From positions 13,922,772 through 13,986,771 of the forward strand of contig OY744616.1 in assembly GCA_963556255.1 (NCBI GenBank): 64,000 bases of DNA. The letters run 5' to 3'. Shown in pieces: positions 32,484-43,929 of this stretch. Source of the DNA: Allolobophora icterica. Lineage: Eukaryota > Annelida > Clitellata > Crassiclitellata > Lumbricidae. Made by a program: the position numbers and the translations under genes. The stretch's first letter is position 1; the number at the start of each line of letters is the position of its first letter. A model generated the notes under the pieces. That model was not told where the DNA came from, did not search any database, and worked only from the letters and a program-made list of their open reading frames with translations.

Positions 32484-34235
32484 ATGTCGGAAAACATTTC
32501 TTCCAAGCGCTTTTTGCCAATTTCCACCAGAAATCCAATGCAAGAAAAGATACACAGTTCCCAGTTATGTCAGAAAACATATGTGCAGGATAGTCATAGT
32601 CGATCGGAAGAAAAGACATGCGCTTCAGATTTGAAAAAACATACCACACCCGATACTGGAGAGACAAATTTATGTGAATGCCATGTATGTTATAAAAGAT
32701 TTTCCATGTCTTCCAGTTTACAAACCCATGTTAATATTCATACTGGAGATATACCATATATCTGCCAATTTTGCCAGAGATGTTTCATACAACGTTCACA
32801 GCTGCTGGTTCACAATAGAACCCACACTGGACACACACCTTTCCAGTGCAAGGTGTGTGAAAAGATATTTTCTCGTTCTTCCAAACTACAAGAACATGTT
32901 AGAACCCATACTGGAGAGAGGCCTTACCAATGCCAGATGTCCATAAAAAGTTTCTCGCGGTCTTACAGTCTAACATGTCATGCAAGAATTCATACCGGAG
33001 AGAAACCGTACCGTTGTCAGCTGTGTGAATTCACAACTAACAGTAAAAGTCATCTAAAGACGCACATGAGAACACATACTGGAGAGAAACCATACATTTG
33101 CAAGGTATGTCAGAAAACATTCTCATGCGCCTCAGGTCTTAGAAGTCATAAAATCACTCACTCTGGAGAAAAGTCATACCTTTGCCAGCTGTGTAAGAAA
33201 ACATTCTCTACTTCTTCTAATCTGCGAAGCCATATTAGAATCCACACCGGAGAGAAACTATACCGATGTCAGTTGTGTGAATTCATATCTAGTAATAAAA
33301 GTAATCGAGAGACGCACATGAGAACACATACTGGAGAGAAACCATACTTTTGCAAGGTATGTCAGAAAACATTCACACGCGCTTCAGGTCTTACAAGTCA
33401 TGAAAACACTCACTCTGGAGAAAAGACATATTTTTGCCAGGTGTGTAAGAAACTATTCTCCTATTACTCTAATCTGCAATGCCATATTAGAATTCACACC
33501 GGAGAGAAACCATACCATTGTCACATGTGCAAAAAAAATTTTTGCCATTCTACTGGGCTACGAAAGCATGTTAGAATCCATACTGGAGAGAAACCATTTA
33601 AGTGCGAGATATGTAGAAAAGAATTTCTAGATTCTTTCAGTCTACGAGTCCATATTAGAATCCATACTGGAGAGAAACCTTACAAATGCCACATATGTCA
33701 AAAAAGGTTTGTCCACACTTCTAGTTTAAGACATCATGCAAGAATTCATACCGGAAAGAAACCGTACCAATGCGAGTTATGTGAGTTCAAAGTTGTTAAC
33801 TGTAGTTATCTAAAGAACCACATGAGAAAACATACAGGAGAGAAACCATACCTTTGCGAGGTATGTCAGAAAACGTTCACATTTCTTTCCGGTCTGAGAA
33901 ATCATGAAAAAACCCATTCTGGAGACAAACCACACCTTTGCCATGTATGTCAGAAAACATTCGCTCGTGCCTCCAGTCTGAGAAGTCATGAAACCACCCA
34001 CTCCACAGCGAGACCATACCTTTGTCAGGTATGTAAGAAATCATTCTCACATGCTTCAGGTCTGAGAAATCATAAAAAAATCCACTTTGGAGACAAACCA
34101 TACCTTTGCCAGATATGTCAGAAGACATTCTCATGCACCTCAAGTCTTAAACGTCATGAAAAATCCCACTCTGTAGAGAAACCATTTAAAATCAACTTTG
34201 TAAAAACAGTTCCCAAATTTACAAAATCATGTTAG
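32484..34235 (+). CDS. Poly-C2H2 zinc-finger protein, array copy 4
   Basis: 583 aa starting at MSENISSKRF. The first finger and most of the second are deleted ([15 protein letters not shown]), so the first real finger is CECHVCYKRF. About 18 fingers follow; finger 4 has a zinc Cys changed to Ser (YQCQMSIKSF). A three-finger block (QLCEF.. / KVCQKTF.. / Q(L/V)CKK..) occurs twice in succession, an internal duplication that restores the length. The protein ends in a short frameshifted tail (KINFVKTVPKFTKSC). Downstream AATAAA is intact. Likely a nuclear DNA-binding protein; target unknown. Confidence 0.85.
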   Translation: MSENISSKRFLPISTRNPMQEKIHSSQLCQKTYVQDSHSRSEEKTCASDLKKHTTPDTGETNLCECHVCYKRFSMSSSLQTHVNIHTGDIPYICQFCQRCFIQRSQLLVHNRTHTGHTPFQCKVCEKIFSRSSKLQEHVRTHTGERPYQCQMSIKSFSRSYSLTCHARIHTGEKPYRCQLCEFTTNSKSHLKTHMRTHTGEKPYICKVCQKTFSCASGLRSHKITHSGEKSYLCQLCKKTFSTSSNLRSHIRIHTGEKLYRCQLCEFISSNKSNRETHMRTHTGEKPYFCKVCQKTFTRASGLTSHENTHSGEKTYFCQVCKKLFSYYSNLQCHIRIHTGEKPYHCHMCKKNFCHSTGLRKHVRIHTGEKPFKCEICRKEFLDSFSLRVHIRIHTGEKPYKCHICQKRFVHTSSLRHHARIHTGKKPYQCELCEFKVVNCSYLKNHMRKHTGEKPYLCEVCQKTFTFLSGLRNHEKTHSGDKPHLCHVCQKTFARASSLRSHETTHSTARPYLCQVCKKSFSHASGLRNHKKIHFGDKPYLCQICQKTFSCTSSLKRHEKSHSVEKPFKINFVKTVPKFTKSC

Positions 34236-34525
34236 AATCGACACTGGAGAAGCAAATCCAATGTCAGTTATGCCAGTGAACATTCTCAAGCAATTCTGTT
34301 CTGCAGGTTCGCAAAATAACCCATGCTGCAAACAATCCCAGTAGCAGGGTCATACATAGAACATCTGAACCCCATATAACGCCATTCCTATAGCGTGCAT
34401 ATGATCACAAACGCACGAACATCATGAAGTCTATATGAGATTATAGTCATAATTATGGGTTTCTGATGACGTATACAACTATACATACAAGGCTGCGGTT
34501 GTAGAAAATTTGCTTATTCCTAGTC

Positions 34526-34531
34526 AATAAA
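34526..34531 (+). terminator. Polyadenylation signal AATAAA, copy 4
   Basis: Conserved position about 290 bp after the stop; matches those after copies 2 and 5. Confidence 0.5.
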
Positions 34532-34549
34532 GTCATGATTGAATCCTTA

Positions 34550-34700
34550 TTGGTGAAAAGCTTAATCTGTGCCGGTAATGCCATAAATTATTTTGAAAAT
34601 TTATCTGTCTCAAAGCTTCCATTCTGCTCGTCAGCTTCACAAAGGTACCATTTAGAAAGCCAGAGAAAGTCAAATAAAATTAAATATTTTCTATCGGCTG
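34550..34700 (+). pseudogene. Short finger-tail remnant after copy 4
   Basis: Shortened form of the tail after copies 2/3: the 'taatctgtgccggtaatgcc' and 'ctgctcgtcagcttcacaaa' pieces survive, but about 800 bp between them is missing. The same short form follows copy 5, grouping 4 with 5. Confidence 0.5.
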
Positions 34701-35019
34701 AGAGTGAAAAATCATTTAAAGGGATTATTATGGTGCTGAATATGTGGAAGTGTATTTAGTGTACAGAAAAAATATGTGAAGTACTGTCGCTACGATAGAT
34801 GTACAACTCCAAGTGTTTCCCGCACAGCACAGAGAATTTTTGGTAGGAGATGACGATCCAATCGAACGGGACATTTTGTTCCTAACCAAGAAGATTGAAA
34901 TGGCTTGCAGACCGAATAGTTAAAAGGAAAGATAATGACACATGACGAAAAATTGTAGCATGCATGTAATGTACTATTACAACTGATGTGTGTTTTCTTT
35001 TGTCTATTTCATCCGTGTT

Positions 35020-36077
35020 GCACTTTTATAATGTTTTAGTAGTCTTCGCGAAATCTGCAAGTTTAAATAATTTTTAATTTCATTTCGTTTAGCATTATTA
35101 TGAAAGTGACACAGCGTGGTCATTGACTGTTACAAACAGTGAAGAACTTGCGGCACTGTTGCAAAAATAATATTCTAAGTTTTTATAAATGGAAATATGT
35201 AGGTGGCCAACAAGTATATTGGAATATAATATCTGTTGAAATATTAATATGAGATTGAAATGAGTGGAACATGTTTATTTCAAGATAATGACGTAAGTCT
35301 CTACCCAAAAATAGCTTTGGTCAGAAAATGCAAACTGACAAAGTCTGCAATTACATTCGATGGAACGAAATTATCTCATATAGCTGAAAATGTCATAATT
35401 ATCAAGACATCAAGATAGGAAGTATAACATGAAAGTGTTGAGCTAGTCAATGTGTAGTAATAGGCCCTACGCTTGAATAAATGTATGGCCATTGTTTAAG
35501 GTAAAGCGCTACATAAAAAACTGAATATTTGGGTGTGACTAAAACACTAAGGACCGGTTCGTCCTGTTTTTGACGTTTAAGGAACATTTTTCATTTGATA
35601 AATTGTGTTTATAATTAGGCATCTAAACTCTAGTTAGCTATTTTCGTTTGCAATGATGATAAACCTTGTATGAACAAGGGTTTCATGGTTCTTATTTTAC
35701 TTATTTGCTTTCTATTGCTACTAATTTCAATCATGAACAAGGAACTTTGCTTTATTTCATTCTCTAGCTAATTGTTTTTTTTACTCATTTGTGATCATAG
35801 ACAGTGAACTATGAATATTTATGTTTGACTAGAAACAGTTTAGAACCTACTGGTTGGGTACTTTTTGCGTTTTAGAAACAAAGTACTTGTATTAAGATGG
35901 ATGCTTCAACCACACTCAGCTGTATTATTTTACTTTGATGAAAAATTGTGCATGATCAGAGATCCTGTTTGTTGTTATTTTATTGTTGCTTTCACGCTTA
36001 AAACGTGTATAGGTGAACCAACGCTTTTACTGTAGGTTAGCCTAATGCACTCCCGTAGTAGGCCCCTATAAACGATA
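35020..36077 (+). repeat. 3' spacer block, unit 4
   Basis: All markers in order. Nearly the same as 42120-43175 over about 1 kb, so units 4 and 5 are the closest pair here. Confidence 0.75.
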
Positions 36078-36080
36078 AAT

Positions 36081-37471
36081 GGGTCATTATCCGAAAAGTG
36101 CAGAATCGATGTCCCATGCTGGTTTTTTGAGTTTTTTCGATAATTTCTTCAAATTTATTTGCCTATCATTCAAAGAATGAGCAGATTAACATTTCCCATC
36201 ATTGTTTTAGCTGCTAGAGTTTGGAAATTTTGAAACAAATGACTAAATGTATACAAAATATCATTACCATCCAATGTCCTAGACGGTGTACAAAGCATTA
36301 AATTAAGCTTTTACGCAAATTTATTCCATTACAACCTATAACAAAGGTATATTATTTTGATTAATTAGTAGCTAGCATATGCAATAATTAAACATTTAGG
36401 CTTATTTTCATATTTATTTCTTTTTGGACTTATTTAAACTTGTCCATAGAAATAAGCATCATAGCCATCCCAATTTTTGGGAAGCCTATAACTTTTACAG
36501 AACGTGCTTACTTACTAAAAGAAAAACATCAAGAACGAGATATTGTCAACTATTAATGGAATCACACAGATTTGTGTTGAAATCCCTAATATTTTATTTT
36601 TAATTTAAGTTTGTGTGTTCCAAATTACAAGAAAAGTAAATTTCTGCTTCATTACCATCTAGTGTTGTATTTCCTGGTTTAGGTAGATTACAACATTGAC
36701 AACTTGTTTTATTTGTCGCTTTTGTTGAACTGATTGAAATTACATACCTGATGGAGTAATTCACGTGAAAATGTTTGACGGCTGTTATAAATTTCATCAT
36801 TTTGTCATTACCATTCGCGGTTGTTTTTCATCATTACCATCCGTATTCATAAGATTTCTGCTATTTTCTCATGGCAGTCGCATCTTGTCTCGGATGGTAA
36901 TGACGCATTGCTCAGAGTGAATTACATGTATTGTTTGTGAATTATTTGATATAAAAATAAATTGCAAGTAATTAGAATTTACTATCAACTCTTAAAATGT
37001 TGTTCAACTTGTGTCTAATGCATATAACATACAGTTATAGCTAATGCTGCACAGATTTTTTTCTGCAGCTGAAAATTATATTTCTTTTTTTTAATAATTT
37101 AGAAAAATGTCTTAATTTCTTGAAACCAGACTAATATATTATGTGAAGGAAAGGCCTATTGTATTCTTACTTAATGCTGGCATCATCTACTTTTAAGAAA
37201 TTGCCATTTTATAAGCACCAGAGGAATATATCAAGTTCCCATGATTAAATATGATTACACAAAAAGGGCGGATTTCAATGAAAAAATAGGAGTTTTGACT
37301 TTATAATTTCTGAAAAAAAATTAACTTGTGATTAAAAATATAGTGGATTTCTTTCAAATTAGTTAAATTTAACTATGTACATGACTAAAAAAAACACTTG
37401 CAACCAATTTTGGGGAAACTTTTTTTTTTGTTTTTCGGAGACGAAATTTGTAACATTTCGGATAATGACCC
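36081..37471. mobile_element. 1.4-kb DNA element with GGGTCATTATCCG ends
   Basis: Terminal inverted repeat TGGGTCATTATCCGAAA (17 bp, perfect, counting one flanking base), flanked by AAT on both sides (36078-36080, 37472-37474). It interrupts a spacer that is continuous in sister units. Superfamily is unclear; a 3-bp duplication would fit PIF/Harbinger-like elements. No transposase is readable. Inside, TCATTACCAT(C/T) occurs near 36264, 36650, 36804 and 36828, and inverted near 36893. Confidence 0.75.
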
Positions 37472-37909
37472 AATTATCAACGGCAATGGTGCGCTTGAAA
37501 TCTCTTGGCAAATAAACTGTTTTATCTCACTGTGTAATAGTTGAACAGTGAAAAAACTAGATCTAGGCCTCGTAGTGACTTGCCATACATGCACAACCAC
37601 TGGAAGACATTTCCGCAGTAAATAACAACGGTCCAAAAACATACCCCCCCCCGTATTATTAGAAAATATGTGCGTTCTATGTAGAATGATTAAACAATCA
37701 TCTTCCACTATCTTACTTCCTTTGTATCAGGTTTAAGTGGCCTATCTAAGGGAGGAGACGAGTTGACTTCCACCTCAAAGTCCTATCGCTAACTTACAAT
37801 TGCCTACACTACTCTCAACCAAAGAACCTTCGCGGTCAATCACAATCACCACTCTATTCCCTGCAGTTCCTGAGAAACAAAAATGAACCATAATAGGGCA
37901 AAATGATCT

Positions 37910-38150
37910 TGAACTACTATTGGTCATCCGATTGTTGTGCAATCTTGCGTATACCTTTCTTGGAATCCACGACCCCGGAAACCATGAAATACACACCCAG
38001 TACACAATTCTAACACTTATAGCACTTGCTAAACCAGGGGTTAACCCTAACAGGTCAAGTGACCTTAAACTGCAAGGTCATGCGATGGTCATACAATGGT
38101 GACAATGACTCTGTTGGGTTTTCAAGAATACGACGAAGCTACTTTGATGT
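37910..38150 (+). pseudogene. Immunoglobulin-like fragment, unit 5
   Basis: Reads FLGIHDPGNHEIHTQYTILT in an open frame of about 60 codons, then the second-domain start in another frame. Broken as in the other units. Confidence 0.4.
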
Positions 38151-38345
38151 AAATGTACACATTTTTATATAGCGACGGTACCTACCGTATGGCCTCGACC
38201 AAGCTCATTTTTGAATGAAGTGATCGGGTGAGATCCTCCACTTTAGACTCAGAATTTCTCTGTAGAATTTCTCTGCTTCTTTTACTTTCTTTAACCTCGA
38301 AAGCCCTATCATAGACACAGAAGATCAAACAAACGTCTCTCATTA

Positions 38346-39052
38346 TTGATTACTAGCTGGTTTACCCGGCGTTGCCCGGGGTTATAATTAAGTTTCAATC
38401 CCTGCACCCCCACCTACCACCACCCCCCCACCACCCCCACCACCACCCACCCACCCTCCACCCCCCCCCCACCCACCCACCCACCCCCACCCACTACCCC
38501 CACCTTCCCCCGGCTCCCCACCCACGACCCCCACCACGACCCCCCACCCCCACCCCCACCACCCCCACCACCCCCGCCCACCACCCCGCCCACCACCACC
38601 CCACCCACCACCCCCACCAACCCCCACCCGCTTCCCCCCACCCGCCTCCCCCCACCACCACCCCCCAACCACCACCGCCAACACCCCCCCCACCACCACC
38701 ACCCCCCACCACCACCCCCAAATTGACTTACCAACAATAAATTTCTCATCGATATTTGTTATACGTGCATGCATCCAATGCAGTAATCCTAATGTCACTG
38801 CAGGCACTGCATCCAATGCAGTAAGCCTAATGTCATTGGAGGCACGGTAATTTTCCTATCGCTTGGGGCGATGTTTTGGCCGTTTTTCACCATGGTAGCG
38901 GTGAAAACGGGTGTCCGAAACCGAGGCCGACAGAGTAGTGAAGGTTTGGAGTGAAAAGGTGCAAAATTGACGAAGTTAAGCCCGGTCAAACAGACAGACA
39001 GACAGACACACACACAGACACACAGAAAGCTGGCTTTATTTATAGAAACGTT
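38346..39052. mobile_element. Unclassified interspersed element with C-rich core
   Basis: It replaces about 100 bp of spacer found in other units. It starts with 'actagctggtttacccggcg' and 'ttgcccgggg', contains a 320-bp C/A-only tract (38404-38720), a 38-bp tandem duplication (38771-38846), and ends with CAGACAGACA / CACA repeats (about 38990-39025). Similar head and tail motifs are common in animal interspersed repeats, but I cannot name the family. No real frame. Confidence 0.45.
38404..38720 (+). repeat. Low-complexity CCCCCACC tract
   Basis: Almost pure C and A on this strand, G and T on the other. Long open frames in it are compositional artefacts. The G-rich strand could form quadruplexes. 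Confidence 0.9.
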
Positions 39053-39726
39053 ACGTCGTCCGAAAATAGGTTGCGGTATGAAGGCAAATAATGACGTCAT
39101 ATACACGCGACAAATTCAAAATTCAACAGTTCTGCGTTCAAACGGAGATAAAATTTCAAACAGTGGCTTAGTGTTGTCTCTAAAGTAATCTGGAACTACT
39201 AGATTATCTTCAGGTACATTGTTTAAGTGGAAAGAGTTTTCTGATTTCTCTAGGAACCCTATCTGGGTCAGGTAATTCTACTTGGTCTCTTAGTAAATTT
39301 GTGAGTGCAAACGTTTCGAACGTTACAAAGCTTCGCCATTTACCTAGCTACATATGCGAGCCGATCAATATTGGTTCCCCATCCGAAACGCGTCGAGTAC
39401 TGTTTAAGTAAACTTTTTGAAAAGGTATAGGCTATGCACACTCATTTGAACATACGATCTACAATACAGATCCTTATTCAACGCGTCTATTGCACTCCGT
39501 ATTGTAACATGCTGTTTTAGATATAAGGAGTGATATACATTGAACTTTATACTGAAAAAGACAATCAAGTGACAAGGTTTGTTAATTATTCCAATCCACA
39601 GCAACATGCAAAAGGATCAGCGTCTTTAAAGCTCTGACTTTGTGGAAGTCATATCTGAAATTGAAATTCATCTTTGTCGAAAATCATACCCGCGACAAAC
39701 TTCATAAATCTTCACTATCACTACTG

Positions 39727-41451
39727 ATGTCGGAAAATATTTCTTTAAAGCATTTCTTGGCAAATTCCACCGGAAATACAATGCAAGAAAATATGCCCTG
39801 TTCTCAGTTAGGTCAGAAAACATATGTGCAAGATAGTCATAGCCGTTCCGAAGAAAAGACATACGAATGTGAGCCATGTAATAAAGTGTTCAAGTATGCT
39901 TGGTTCCTAAAGAGACACTTGAATGCCCATACTCGAGAAGCAGCATATCATTGCCTGATGTGTCAGAAAACATTCACATACTCTTCAGATTTGAATAAAC
40001 ACACCACAACCCATACTGAAGAGAAACCATTTGAATGCCATGTATGTCATAAAAGATTTTCCAGGTCTTCCAGTTTACAAAACCATGTTAAAATTCATAC
40101 AGGAAAAATACCCTATCTCTGCCAATTTTGCGACAAATGTTTCATGCAACATTCACAGCTGCTGGTTCACAATAAAACCCACACTGGACAGGAACCTTTC
40201 CAGTGTAAGGTGTGTAAAAAGATATTTTCCCGCTCTTCCAGACTACAAGAACATGTTAGAACCCATACTGGAGAGAGGCCTTACCAATGCCAGATGTGCG
40301 TAAAAGGTTTCTGGCGGTCTTACAATCTAACATGTCATGCAAGAATTCATACCGGAGAGAAACCGTACCAATGTCAGTTGTGTGAACTCATAACTAATAG
40401 TAAAAGCAATCTAAAGAAACACATGAGAACACATACTGGAGAGAAACCATACATTTGCAAGGTATGTCAGAAAACATTCTCATGCGCCTCAGGTCTTAGA
40501 AGTCATAAAATCACTCACTCTGGAGAAAAGTCATACCTTTGCCAGCTGTGTAAGAAAACATTCTCTACTTCTTCTAATCTGCGAAGCCATATTAGAATCC
40601 ACACCGGAGAGAAACTATACCAATGTCACATGTGCACACAGAAATATTCCCAACCTAGCGGGCTACGTTATCATGTAAGAATCCATACTGGAGAGAAACC
40701 ATTTATGTGTGAGATATGTAGAAAGGGTTTTCTAGATTCTTCCACTCTACAGGTCCATATTAGAATCCATACTGGAGAGAAGCCTTACAAATGCCCCATA
40801 TGTCAAAAAAGGTTTGTCCACACTGCTAGTTTAAGATATCATGCAAGAATTCATACCGGAGAGAAATCGTACCAATGCGAGTTATGTGAGTTCAAAGCTA
40901 TTGGTTGTAGTTATCTAAAGAGCCACATGAGAAAACATACAGGAGAGAAACCATACCTTTGCAAGATATGTAAGAAAACGTTCCCATTTCCTTCCGGTCT
41001 GAGAAATCATGAAAAAACCCACTCTGGAGACAAACCACACCTTTGCCATGTATGTCAGAAAACATTCGCCCGTGCCACCAGTCTGAGAAGTCATGAAACC
41101 ACCCACTCCGGAGAGAAACCATACCTTTGCCAGGTATGTAAGAAATCATTCTCACATGGTTCAGGTCTGAGAAATCATAAAAAAATCCACTCTGGAGACA
41201 AACCATACCTTTGCCAGATATGTGAGAAGACATTCTCATGCACTTCAAATCTGAAACGTCATGGAAAATCCCACTCTGTACAGAAACCATTTGTATCAAG
41301 TGTGAAAAAAAACAGTTTTCAAATTTACAAAATCATGTTAGAATCGATACTGGAGAAAGCAAAACCAATGCCAGTTATGTCAGAGAACATTCTCACGCAA
41401 TTGTGCTCTGCAGGTTTGCAAAATAACCCATGCTGCAAACAACCCCAGTAG
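39727..41451 (+). CDS. Poly-C2H2 zinc-finger protein, array copy 5
   Basis: 574 aa with 17 fingers, all with C2H2 ligands visible; the least damaged copy. Start at MSENISLKHF, matching copy 1 in the leader. Fingers 8-9 ([37 protein letters not shown]) and the unusual linker GEKLYQ match copy 4 at nucleotide level over about 180 bp, while the upstream 350 bp and leader match copy 1, so the gene is a mosaic. After the last finger the frame runs on about 55 residues through what is finger DNA in another frame, so the C-terminus is probably derived by frameshift. AATAAA at 41625. Confidence 0.86.
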   Translation: MSENISLKHFLANSTGNTMQENMPCSQLGQKTYVQDSHSRSEEKTYECEPCNKVFKYAWFLKRHLNAHTREAAYHCLMCQKTFTYSSDLNKHTTTHTEEKPFECHVCHKRFSRSSSLQNHVKIHTGKIPYLCQFCDKCFMQHSQLLVHNKTHTGQEPFQCKVCKKIFSRSSRLQEHVRTHTGERPYQCQMCVKGFWRSYNLTCHARIHTGEKPYQCQLCELITNSKSNLKKHMRTHTGEKPYICKVCQKTFSCASGLRSHKITHSGEKSYLCQLCKKTFSTSSNLRSHIRIHTGEKLYQCHMCTQKYSQPSGLRYHVRIHTGEKPFMCEICRKGFLDSSTLQVHIRIHTGEKPYKCPICQKRFVHTASLRYHARIHTGEKSYQCELCEFKAIGCSYLKSHMRKHTGEKPYLCKICKKTFPFPSGLRNHEKTHSGDKPHLCHVCQKTFARATSLRSHETTHSGEKPYLCQVCKKSFSHGSGLRNHKKIHSGDKPYLCQICEKTFSCTSNLKRHGKSHSVQKPFVSSVKKNSFQIYKIMLESILEKAKPMPVMSENILTQLCSAGLQNNPCCKQPQ

Positions 41452-41624
41452 CAGCGTCATACATAGAACATCTGAAACCCATATAACGCCATTCCTATAG
41501 CGTGCATATGATCACAAACGCACGAGCATCATGAAGTCTATATGAGATTATAGTCATAATTATGGGTTTCTGATGACGTATACATACAAGGCTGCGGTTG
41601 TAGAAATTTTGCTTATTCCTAGTC

Positions 41625-41630
41625 AATAAA
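41625..41630 (+). terminator. Polyadenylation signal AATAAA, copy 5
   Basis: Conserved position about 170 bp after the stop. Short finger-tail remnants follow to about 41800. Confidence 0.5.
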
Positions 41631-42119
41631 GTCATGATTGAATCCTTATTGGTGAAAAGCTAAATCTGTGCCGGTAATGCCATAAATTATTTTGAAAATT
41701 TATCTGTCTCAAAGCTTACATTCTGCTCGTCAGCTTCACAAAGGTACCATTTAGAAAGCCAGAGAAAGTCAAATAAAATTAAATATTTTCTATCGGCTGA
41801 GAGTGAAAAATCATTTAAAGGGATTATTATGGTGCTGAATATGTGGAAGTGTATTTAGTGTACAGAAAAATATGTGAAGTAGGCCTACTGTCGCTACGAT
41901 AGATGTACAACTCCAAGTGTGTCCCGCACAGCACAGAGAATTTTTGGTAGGAGATGACGATCCAATCGAACGGGACATTTTGTTCCTAACCAAGAAGATT
42001 GAAATGGCTTGCAGACTGAATAGTTAAAAGGAAAGATAATGACACATGACGAAAAATTGTAGCATGCATGTAAATTAGACCATTGCAACTGTGTGTGTTT
42101 TCTTTTGTTTATTTCATCC

Positions 42120-43175
42120 GTGTTGCACTTTTATAATGTTTTAGTAGTCTTCGCGAAATCTGCAAGTTTAAATAATTTTTAATTTCATTTCGTTTAGCAT
42201 TATTATGAAAGTGACACAGCGTGGTCATTGATTGTTACAAACAGTGAAGAACTTGCAGCACTGTTGCAAAAAATATTCTACGTTTTTATAAATGGAAATA
42301 TGTAGGTGGCCAACAAGTAGATTGGAATATAGTATCTTTTGAAATATTAATTTCAGATTGAAATGAATGGAACATGTTTATTTCAAGATTATGACGTGAG
42401 TCTCTTCCCAAAAATAGTTTCATGAAAAAATGCAAACTGAGAAAGTCTGCAATTACATTCGATGGAACGAAAGTATCTTACATAGCTGAAAAATGTCATA
42501 ATTATCGAAACATCTAAGTAGGAAGTATGAAAGTGTTGAGCTAGTAAGTGTCTAGTAATAGGCCCTACGCATGAATAAATGTATGCCCATTGTTTAAGGT
42601 AAAGCACTACATAAAAAAAACTGAAATTTTGGTGTGGCTAAAACACTAAGGACCGGTTCGTCCTGTTCTTGACGTTTAAGGAACATTTTTTATTCGATAA
42701 GCGTGTTTATAATTAGGCATCTAAACTCTAGTTAGCTATTTTCCTTTGCAATGATGATAAACCTTGTATGAACAAGGGTTCTATGGCTGTTATTTTACTT
42801 ATTTGCTTTTTATAGCTACTAATTTCAATTATGACGAAATAATTTTTCTTCCTTTCATTCTCTTGCTTATTGTTTATTTACTCATTTATAATAATAGGCA
42901 GTGAACTATGAATATTTGTGTTTGACTAGAAACAGTTTACAACCTACTGGTCGGGTACTTTTTGCGTTTAAAAAAAACTTAGTTGTATTATGATGGATGC
43001 TTTCAACAACACTCAACTGTATTATTTGAGTTTGATGAAAATATTGTACATGATCAAGGATCCTGTTTGTAGTTATTTTATTGCTGTTTTCACTCTTAAA
43101 ACGGATATAGATAAACCATATGTAACCTATAGCTTTTGCTATAGGTTACAGCCTATAGCACTTTCAAAGTAGTAT
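42120..43175 (+). repeat. 3' spacer block, unit 5 (right end of array)
   Basis: The last copy of the spacer. It stops at 'gtagtataaacg' (about 43180), the point where sister units continue into the next unit, so this is the array's right boundary in the window. Confidence 0.7.
43122..43149. repeat. 12-bp-arm hairpin
   Basis: gtaacctatagc, TTTT, gctataggttac: perfect arms, unique to this spacer copy. Confidence 0.8.
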
Positions 43176-43185
43176 AAACGGTACT

Positions 43186-43435
43186 CAGTGTCGGATTTAG
43201 ACTTGGTGAGGCCCTAAGCTATATAAATAAAAGCTTGAAGACGCCTTGTTAAAAGATTACACCACAAGGTCTCACAAACTTGAAAACATATATGCCTTTT
43301 AGTTAGTTAATGGCAGGCTAAAAGTGATTTGAATTGAACCAGTCTCTCGGTCTCTACCATTGATGCTGCGTTTCTGTCTCTGTCTATGTCTCTGTGTTCG
43401 TGTATATATGTATGTATATATATATGATATATATA
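43186..43435. other. Possible hAT terminus at array edge
   Basis: CAGTGTCGGATTTAGACTTG at 43186 resembles hAT-type ends, but no matching right end or duplication was found. Nothing else is recognised up to the microsatellite. Confidence 0.25.
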
Positions 43436-43439
43436 TGTC

Positions 43440-43788
<349 letters not shown>

Positions 43789-43929
43789 TATACATTTTAT
43801 CTTATCGGTCACAGCTGTCAAAGTAACCCTTTCTTCCTCGATGCTCGATTGTCTCTATTCGTCTCCATCTCTCTCTCTTGCAGACTGAAATACTACCCGT
43901 ATTTCATAGCAAGTTTCTTCCCTGTATGA

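Noticed and set aside
38372..38816. Pro/His/Thr-rich and Gly/Trp-rich ORFs
   Set aside because: Pure composition effect of the C/A tract; no start context or unique sequence.
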